Positions 57,761 through 64,000 of a stretch of 64,000 nt of DNA are shown one piece after another (within the stretch, counting starts at the first letter, position 1; every line of letters begins with the position of its first letter). Both the position numbers and the translations under genes were made by a program. Under the pieces are notes generated by a model. It made no database searches, had not been told where the DNA came from, and was given only the letters and a program-made list of their open reading frames with translations. Source of the DNA: Mytilus galloprovincialis (Eukaryota; Mollusca; Bivalvia; Mytilida; Mytilidae). Where the stretch lies: positions 9,672,101-9,736,100 of the forward strand of contig NC_134845.1 of the NCBI RefSeq assembly GCF_965363235.1, read 5' to 3'.

Positions 57761-58793
57761 AATCAAGTTGAAATTGATGATTTACCCCCCATTTACCTTA
57801 TGGAGGCAAAACGCATTCGGAAAAAATACTATATCAAACTTGCTTGGATGCATTATTTTCAAGTTATACTACAACGGAGATCTATGAACATACTGATATG
57901 CCTTGACTGGGAATAAGACACCAGGGTTGGGGTATCCTCCTTTTTTTCTGTTGTATCTAATACACATTTTGTTCTAAAAATAAATTTTATCGAAAACTTA
58001 ATCCTACTTTTGGGGACTCGTGCCTGCCCTTTTTTCTAATTTCCTATGAATAAAAAAATCGCCGAACGATTTAAATGAAGAATCGTGCATAATCATATGA
58101 GGACCTTACTGTAACCAAACTTCACAGAAACAATAAATTCAGGATCTTTTGGAATCATAGATGAAGCCAATAATGATTGGCCCGACTATCTACCTTACAG
58201 AAGTTCATAGGCAGAACAACAAAAGAGAGAATCATTTTTGCCCCCCCCCCCCCCCCCCACTAACCTAAGTAACCCAAATTCCTTTAGAATATTAGAATAA
58301 AAAAAATCTAAATAAAATGTATAGTTTTTTCTTTTATTAGAATGAGTTCTTTTTCATAAAACGATGTTAGACAATATAATTATTTTAAAACAACTCGTTC
58401 TTTATTTAAAACCTTCAAAACACGATGCTATATCTTTATTATTATATTTTTGGCCGGACAAATAGCAAAAACCCGTAAAAATGCTATTTGTACGGCTTGC
58501 CGGATGAATAGACATTTTTGACTATTTGTCCGGCTAGCCGGACGAATAGCCACTGCCTAAAAAATATGGGCAACATACAATCTCCTTACATTTAAGTTGA
58601 ACGGAATAGTGTTGCTCTGTCTGTGAAAAAAAACCCAAACAAACGTTTGTTTTAATAAATGTCCAACAAACACTTAAAAAATGAAGATTGTAGTTATACC
58701 ACAGAAAATAAAAAAAGATAAACCGCGTTAAATGTAGCCGAATAAAAAAAAAAAAACACTTTAAAAGTAAGCGCTTGTTGGAGTATTGTGAAC

Positions 58794-60419
58794 GATTTGT
58801 TAGACCTATACAAACTACCATATTGAAATAAATGTACATAAGATGAAGTTTTTTTTTCATTATCATTAATTTGTAGTCTATAATAATTTTCTGTCGAAGC
58901 ATCTTAAATAATAACCTCACTAGATTAAGATTTAAAAACCCAATGTTCTTTTATTAAAAAAACTTTATCATAAATTCAACTGAAATTCAACAAACGATTT
59001 TTTACATCTCATAACTCTTTACAAAAATATGTTTTGATTTGAATATAGTTCCTTTATTCATGTGACTTTTTTTTTATTGTATATTTAATAAAAAAAAATG
59101 CTTGATTTTCATGTTTTCTTTCTTAACTAAATCACATTCAATATTTTGATGGCAGTAGGACATGCAAATGCCGATATTTAAAATAACACTACTATTAAAT
59201 TATATATTACACATAAAACATTGTAAACTGTAACTTTAATATTAAGGTTTGTGATTATGAAATATTAATATTTTATGAATCATTAAAATCGAAAATTTGC
59301 TTTATATATTTATATAGCAAATGTTTCGTTAAAAGAAGTATCATTTTGTTGATCTCAAGAGTGTGTTGTTTTTAATTCTATCCATTGTATGTTATTAATA
59401 CAAATACACTGTTTTGTAACTTAAATTTTCTACAATCGTTTGTTTTTTCATTCTTTAAATTGTAAAAGATAACTGTTGTTCATTAATCATACCAAGAGGA
59501 GTTTTTCTCACACGCTGACAGAGACATATTATATGTCTTCTCTGACGCGGGACATCTTGACAGCAGTAATAAAGATTAGTTATGATACATCGTTGTGCAC
59601 TTAAAATGCCGTATCTAACGATTTAATCTCATCATGATAATACGATCATGGAAGTATTCTTAGACTATTGACAATATAATATTTCCATGTTCCAATTTAC
59701 AGAAGCTAAATCAACACAACAATACCGTAAAATACAGAAATAATAAATCTCCAATTAAAATAAATACACATATTATAAAGTGTCTACACACGTTAAATAA
59801 AGAAAATATCGCTATGTGCAAAATTAAGATCAAATTGGTGAATTAAGCTGTTAAATATTTTTGTTATTTGTCATTATTTTCGTGAACAAATACATCGTTA
59901 TGCATTATAAAAACATAATGTTGCTAGATAATATTTTATTTGGTGTTTTGATATTTTATTGTTCCAACATGACAACAGACAAAAGGTTTGATTAATCTTT
60001 TTAAGTTTTATTATCTAAAGTATATTACGTCTTAAACTAGACAATTTAAGATTTCTAAAAGGAAAAGAAAAGTATGCAGCTGTAAATCACATGCAAATCA
60101 TGATAGATATATAAAGAAAACACATATTTAACCTTCTATTAGTATTAAAAAAATCAAAGTATCAAAGAACTATAACCGAAAGTTGTATTTTAAACCGATA
60201 CCAGTTGTCTCCCATCGTTTAATTATAAACATAAAGCAAACTTCGTGGATTCGGGAGGATTTAATGGTGTTTCGTAGAAAATCTGACAGTTGTTCATTAT
60301 GACCTAGTATAAGCACCACTCAAAAATAACTTTTTTTTCCGAGAAATTTCCCAAAATTTGTCGCAGGGCCCAAAAAACGACCGATTTTTTTTTTTTAAAT
60401 CGTAACATATTTCTTCTCT
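58794..60419. other. Right-end subterminal region interrupted by ~1.5 kb of unknown DNA
   Basis: 58794-58925 aligns to 56721-56949. The alignment resumes at 60420 with 'TATGTATTTCCATAAT'. The 1.49 kb between (58926-60419) is absent from the other copy, so it is an insertion, or else a deletion took place in the other copy. It is AT-rich and has no clear inverted repeats, target duplication or ORF. Confidence 0.55.
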
Positions 60420-60526
60420 TATGTATTTCCATAATTTTATGAATTACGAAATCCCATAATATAGTTACAAAGTTATCCGATCAACTAATATTATGAAGTT
60501 TCATAATAAAATGTTAAATTAGGATG

Positions 60527-60564
60527 TTTCATAATATTATGCAACTTCCTATTTGCCTCGACTG
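60527..60564 (-). repeat. Right terminal inverted repeat of the giant element
   Basis: It is the complement of 11841-11878 with one difference, ending GCCTCGACTG at 60564. TACTG follows at 60565-60569 as the second half of the target duplication. Confidence 0.85.
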
Positions 60565-60569
60565 TACTG

Positions 60570-61255
60570 GTTTAATGGCATTTTGTTCAAGGGCTATTAT
60601 ATCAGCCCGTGCTTTTATTCGTCGTTTTTACGATTTGATAGCTTCAGTTAAGAATGGAAAGCCTTATTATACTGTCAGATTGAATTCAGAGGTCAAAGCA
60701 GATGCTAGAGTTTGGCTAAATTTTCTAGATCAATTCAATGGTCAGTGTTATTTTCCTGATAGATTTTGGTCGACTAATGAAAGTCTGGAATTATTCACTG
60801 ATAGTGCAGGTAATGTTTTATTAGGTTGTGGAGCTTATTTTCAAGGTCACTGGGTACAATACCAGTGGCCAAGTAGTTGGGCTGATACTAGCATTTTATT
60901 GGATATAACATGTTTGGAGCTTATTCCCATCGTGCTGTCGTTCATGATATGGGGTCGTTCATTTAGAAATAAAAAGATTCTGTTGAGAATAGATAATCAG
61001 GCATTAGTAAGCATTGTGAACAAAAGAACATCAAAATCAAAGAGAGTTATGATATTGATAAGACAACTAGTTTTTCTCACTATGAACAATAACATACAAT
61101 TTAGGGCACAACATATTGAGGGTGAGCATAATGCAATCGCAGATGCTCTTTCTCGATTTCAGGAACAACGTTTTATGGACTTGGTCCCGAATGCAGACAG
61201 TTCTCCAGCAGCAATCCCACAAGAATTCCTGTCGATGATTTCAGAACTGAAATGA
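60570..61255 (+). CDS. RNase H region of the Ngaro-like element
   Basis: It starts with the DIRS/Ngaro linker FCSRAIISARAFIRRFYDLI. The RNase H fold follows: ELFTDSAGNVLLGCGAYF, then DITCLELIPIVLSF, then ILLRIDNQALVSIVNKRTSK, then HIEGEHNAIADALSRF, the usual D-E-D-D/H arrangement. It removes RNA from the RNA-DNA hybrid in replication of the element. The next frame overlaps its end. Confidence 0.85.
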
Positions 61256-62135
61256 ATCATTTACTTATAAATTCATTAGCACCCAGTACACAGAAAGCAT
61301 ATTTGCATAGCATGGACATATTTGTTAAATTCAGAGAAAATCATGGTTTTTCTGATGTCTGGCCTATTCCGCTTGATGACTTGACATCATTCATTGTTTA
61401 TATGTTTAGAAAGAAATTGTCCCACTCAACAGTATCTGGCTATATTTCAGGCTTAAGTTACTTTAATAAAATCAACAATTTAGAAGACAATACACAGAAA
61501 TTTGTTGTCAGAAAATTGATTGAAGGAATAAAAAGGTTGGGGGGCCCAAATCAAAAGGACACTAGATTACCCATAACGAGAGATATATTGGAAAAATTAT
61601 TGAGGTCACTGGCGGTGATTTGCAAAACGGGTATGAGACAAAACTGTTTATGGCTTCATTTTCGCTAGCCTTTCATGGTTTTATGAGAGTAGGTGAAATA
61701 ACAGTTGATTGTAAAAATAAGCAGATGCATACTGTAAAATTTGAAAATATAAAGCTTTGTGATGCGAGATTAGAGGTTTTATTGACGTCATCTAAAACTG
61801 ATCAGTTTGGTTCTGGAACAACAATCGTTATTTCTAAGCAGAAAAACAAAAATGTATGTCCAGTACAAATAATGGCTAATTTTATTAAAGTTCGCCCACC
61901 TTATCTGGGACCTTTATTTTGTCATTTTGATGGATCCCCCCTTACAAGATACCAGTTTTCAGCATTATTAAAAAGGTCTCTGTCAGTAATTGGTATAGAA
62001 AACAATGGATTTAAGTCCCATTCCTTTAGAATTGGCATGACAACTACATGTGCATTAGAAGGTATTTCTGATGAACAAATTAAAGAAATGGGACGTTGGA
62101 AGTCACAGGCCTTTTTGCGTTACATTAGGATTTAA
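61252..62135 (+). pseudogene. Tyrosine recombinase region of the Ngaro-like element
   Basis: It opens with an ATG overlapping the end of the RNase H frame. An N-terminal SAM-like DNA-binding part (SLAPSTQKAYLHSMDIFVKF...GLSYFNK) comes first. The catalytic part contains HGFMRVGEI (first Arg), HSFRIG (His and second Arg) and MGRWKSQAFLRYIR (Trp/His position and the nucleophilic Tyr). This enzyme takes the place of an integrase in DIRS-order elements. The region is broken in this copy. Confidence 0.8.
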
Positions 62136-62289
62136 ATGCCTGAACATCATATATGTACATTTATTTGTGTAAATATGTTTCTATATTTGCTTATTTTGTA
62201 ATGCAGTCTTGAGCTGGCATTTAAATAATATTGTATTATGTAAATAAATGGTATGTCCTGCATCAATATAAGCAAGTAATAATTGCTTT

Positions 62290-62904
62290 CTAAGAATTGC
62301 AGGACATGCTACAGTTTGGATCGTTGGATCCTCGATTATTAAGCATGCCTTTGGGGAAGCCAGAGGAAGACCGGGAGGGGTAAACTTGGGGCTGCAGAGG
62401 ATGGGAGTAAATATTTGGTGGCAGGGAAAATGTGGAGGTAAAGTGCTGGACATGAAACAACAAATAAGAACCATGTTAAAATATGAAGATCCGCCAACTA
62501 TATTAGTTTTACATATTGGAGGCAATGATATAGGGGAAAAAAGTTCAAAAACTCTTTGTGAACTAATAAGGAAACAGTTCAGTTGGATGCGTCAACTGAT
62601 GTTGGACACAGTTTTTGTCTGGTCTCAAATTATTCCGAGATCAAGTTGGCGTTACTCTGACAATATTAATGCCATGGAAAAATGTAGAATGAGGGTTAAT
62701 ACCTCTATAGCATCATTTTTAACCAAAACAGATGGTTGTTACCTCCGTTACCCTGATATAAAGGCTAATGAATTATTCTTAATGAAAGATGGAGTGCATT
62801 TGACGTCTTTGGGAAATAACATTTTTTTGAATACCCTCCAGGGAGGATTAGAAATGATCATCAGGAATCTTGGCATTAATTTAACCTTCCCCGACTGTAA
62901 ATAG
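62290..62904 (+). CDS. SGNH/GDSL-like hydrolase domain of the Ngaro-like element
   Basis: The block motifs are in order: VWIVGSSIIKHA (block I, Ser), LVLHIGGNDIGE (block III, Gly-Asn) and KDGVHLTSLGN (block V, Asp and His). An ORF with this domain downstream of the recombinase is characteristic of many Ngaro elements. Its role in the life cycle is unknown. The frame ends at a TAG at 62902-62904. Confidence 0.8.
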   Translation, partial: LRIAGHATVWIVGSSIIKHAFGEARGRPGGVNLGLQRMGVNIWWQGKCGGKVLDMKQQIRTMLKYEDPPTILVLHIGGNDIGEKSSKTLCELIRKQFSWMRQLMLDTVFVWSQIIPRSSWRYSDNINAMEKCRMRVNTSIASFLTKTDGCYLRYPDIKANELFLMKDGVHLTSLGNNIFLNTLQGGLEMIIRNLGINLTFPDCK

Positions 62905-64000
62905 ATACAACTGTTATGTTAACATTTTATATCTGACGTTTCAAGTAAGTTACTAGGAAGTAACTTGAAAGTTAATATATTAAATTGTATTTGGCACAGC
63001 TTCGCGCAGCTACACCCCCTCTTTTCAGTGGCGGTTGTCCAATCAGATCAAGTTGTTACCCTGATCTTATCGGACAATTTGGCACATTTCGCTGCGCTGG
63101 ATTTAACATTCATATATTCAGTGAACAGTAATGATAGCCTCTGATTACCAGGGCTCATCAGTCAACTTCTCGTACCAGACATATTACTTAAATATATTTA
63201 TATTAGTGGTTTGCCATAATTTGCGGTAGCCACATTATAATTTACATATATATTAAATACAGACATTGATAAATATATTTCAGAGCAAGATTGCCAATTT
63301 AAATACATATTATATATCATATATGTTATATTTTATTCAAGATAAAGCTGTGGCCAAATACTGCCAAAACCTTATTATCTATTTGTTATGTTTTGGGCCT
63401 CGAGGATAATATATTGTTATTTAAAAAAAAACATATCGGGAATACAACATATTGCGAGTGGAAGATATGACTTTTAACAACAAGGTTAATAGCATGTTTC
63501 ATATTGAAAAACATATATATTTACCAGTTATTTATTAAACAGGTATAGAGAAAAAATAACTCAATCCATTTTGACAGGCAAATACGTACTTAAATAAAGA
63601 CATAGTTTATCTGTACATGACTCAGTTTAAAAAGTTGTCTCGTTTAACTGATTCAAAGTATGATGAGATAATGAGCTTTTCCTGGAAGACGTGTGGTGTG
63701 CTTTACATTCATTGTCAAATAATCATCGTTCCATATCGACCTAGGTATATATTTAGCAATAGTTTAACTACGCACCCTTTTATGTGTTTGGATCAGTCAG
63801 TACTTACATATGTTATTAATAAAAGGCAAGCATGAAAGTAGTTTTATACAGCATTTTATCTTAATTAATTGTCTGAATATCTTATATGAATCAGATAATA
63901 AAATTTCTGACTTCACATAAAAAGATAACAAATCAAAAGAAAAATATCAATTTTGATAACTGAAAATACTTTGATTTTAAAGGATATGATAATTGAAACG
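62905..64000. other. 3' flank of the Ngaro-like element
   Basis: The first few hundred bases likely contain the element's 3' terminal repeats, but I could not match them to its 5' flank. Short inverted phrases occur ('AAGTTACTAGGAAGTAACTT' at 62947; 'GTTGTCCAATCAG' against 'TATCGGACAATTTGG' at about 63027-63091). No coding region is convincing to the end of the window. Confidence 0.4.

Larger units (their letters stand above)
50988..58557. mobile_element. Candidate 7.6-kb inverted-repeat element
   Basis: The left end starts GGCAGTGGCTATTCGT, then GCGGCTA. The right end is the complement, starting GGCAGTGGCTATTCGT, then CCGGCTA: 22 of 23 positions agree. The flanks are TGAAAAAA and TAAAAAAT, which could be a degraded 8-bp target duplication, but A-rich flanks match easily. 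No transposase is visible. Within it lie several repeats and the extra right end of the giant element, so the two termini may instead belong to different copies of one palindromic repeat. Confidence 0.35.
60565..62904 (+). mobile_element. Ngaro-like tyrosine-recombinase retrotransposon, right half
   Basis: It continues the retroelement of 9847-11840 after the 48.7-kb insertion. It carries RNase H, tyrosine recombinase and SGNH-hydrolase regions in the family's usual order. The same strand, complementary content and shared TACTG identify it as the other half of one insertion. The combined length of about 4.4 kb of coding DNA is normal for Ngaro. It is a fossil with few breaks besides the insertion. 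Split direct terminal repeats were not identified. Confidence 0.85.

Noticed and set aside
63617-63835. Plus-strand frame of 72 codons near the window end
   Set aside because: No domain, ordinary AT-rich composition and no splice or neighbour support.

Overview
The window looks like nuclear DNA of a bivalve mollusc, most likely a mussel (Mytilidae). It is AT-rich and gene-poor, and it is packed with short interspersed repeats that I recognise from mussel sequence. Examples are the family whose 3' end reads 'CAACCCGACCAC', the 'GCCAGACGCGCGTTTCG' family and the 'TTTGCCACTGGACGT' family. No ordinary single-copy host gene is evident. Almost every coding signal belongs to a mobile element, several of them nested.

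The backbone is a nested insertion. A tyrosine-recombinase retrotransposon of the DIRS order (Ngaro-like) supplies the gag and reverse transcriptase at 9847-11840, and the RNase H, tyrosine recombinase and SGNH-hydrolase regions at 60565-62904. Its two halves are separated by 48,724 bp (11841-60564). That block begins and ends with 38-bp inverted repeats (37/38 identical, CAGTCGAGG...CCTCGACTG) and is flanked by a 5-bp target duplication, TACTG. It therefore behaves as one very large DNA transposon, swollen by later insertions.

Inside the block, on the minus strand, are two spliced genes. Gene 1 (exon 1 at 39225-39373, exon 2 at 30575-33791; 1121 aa if joined) has an N-terminus like the zinc-binding N-terminal region of vertebrate RAG1. 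That domain is followed by a long region with zinc-binding pairs and well-spaced acidic residues, as expected of a transposase. It is the kind of protein reported from Aplysia as N-RAG-TP. Gene 2 (exons from 29206 down to 19987, all phase-compatible) encodes a basic, charged protein ending in a Tudor/SH3-like module. Its first visible exon has the same acceptor phase as gene 1 exon 2, so both proteins could share exon 1. One 75-nt exon of gene 2 is tandemly duplicated.

The introns and flanks of these genes hold younger guests. There is a Penelope-like retroelement (21125-22435). There is a 2.8-kb MULE-like element with ~180-bp inverted repeats and a 9-bp target duplication (25563-28373). There is a LINE tail (35275-36178). 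A 2.47-kb TA-flanked element (44209-46680) carries an apparently captured spliced gene piece and a 312-bp GA microsatellite. A MULE transposase remnant (50263-50500), a possible 7.6-kb inverted-repeat element (50988-58557) and a second copy of the big transposon's right end (56721-57101) complete the set.

Outside the big block, 1-9846 holds dispersed repeats, a foldback and a 5'-truncated LINE with an open reading frame (7182-8576). The last ~1.1 kb after the Ngaro element shows nothing I can name. All functional statements rest on reading motifs by eye; no database search was possible.
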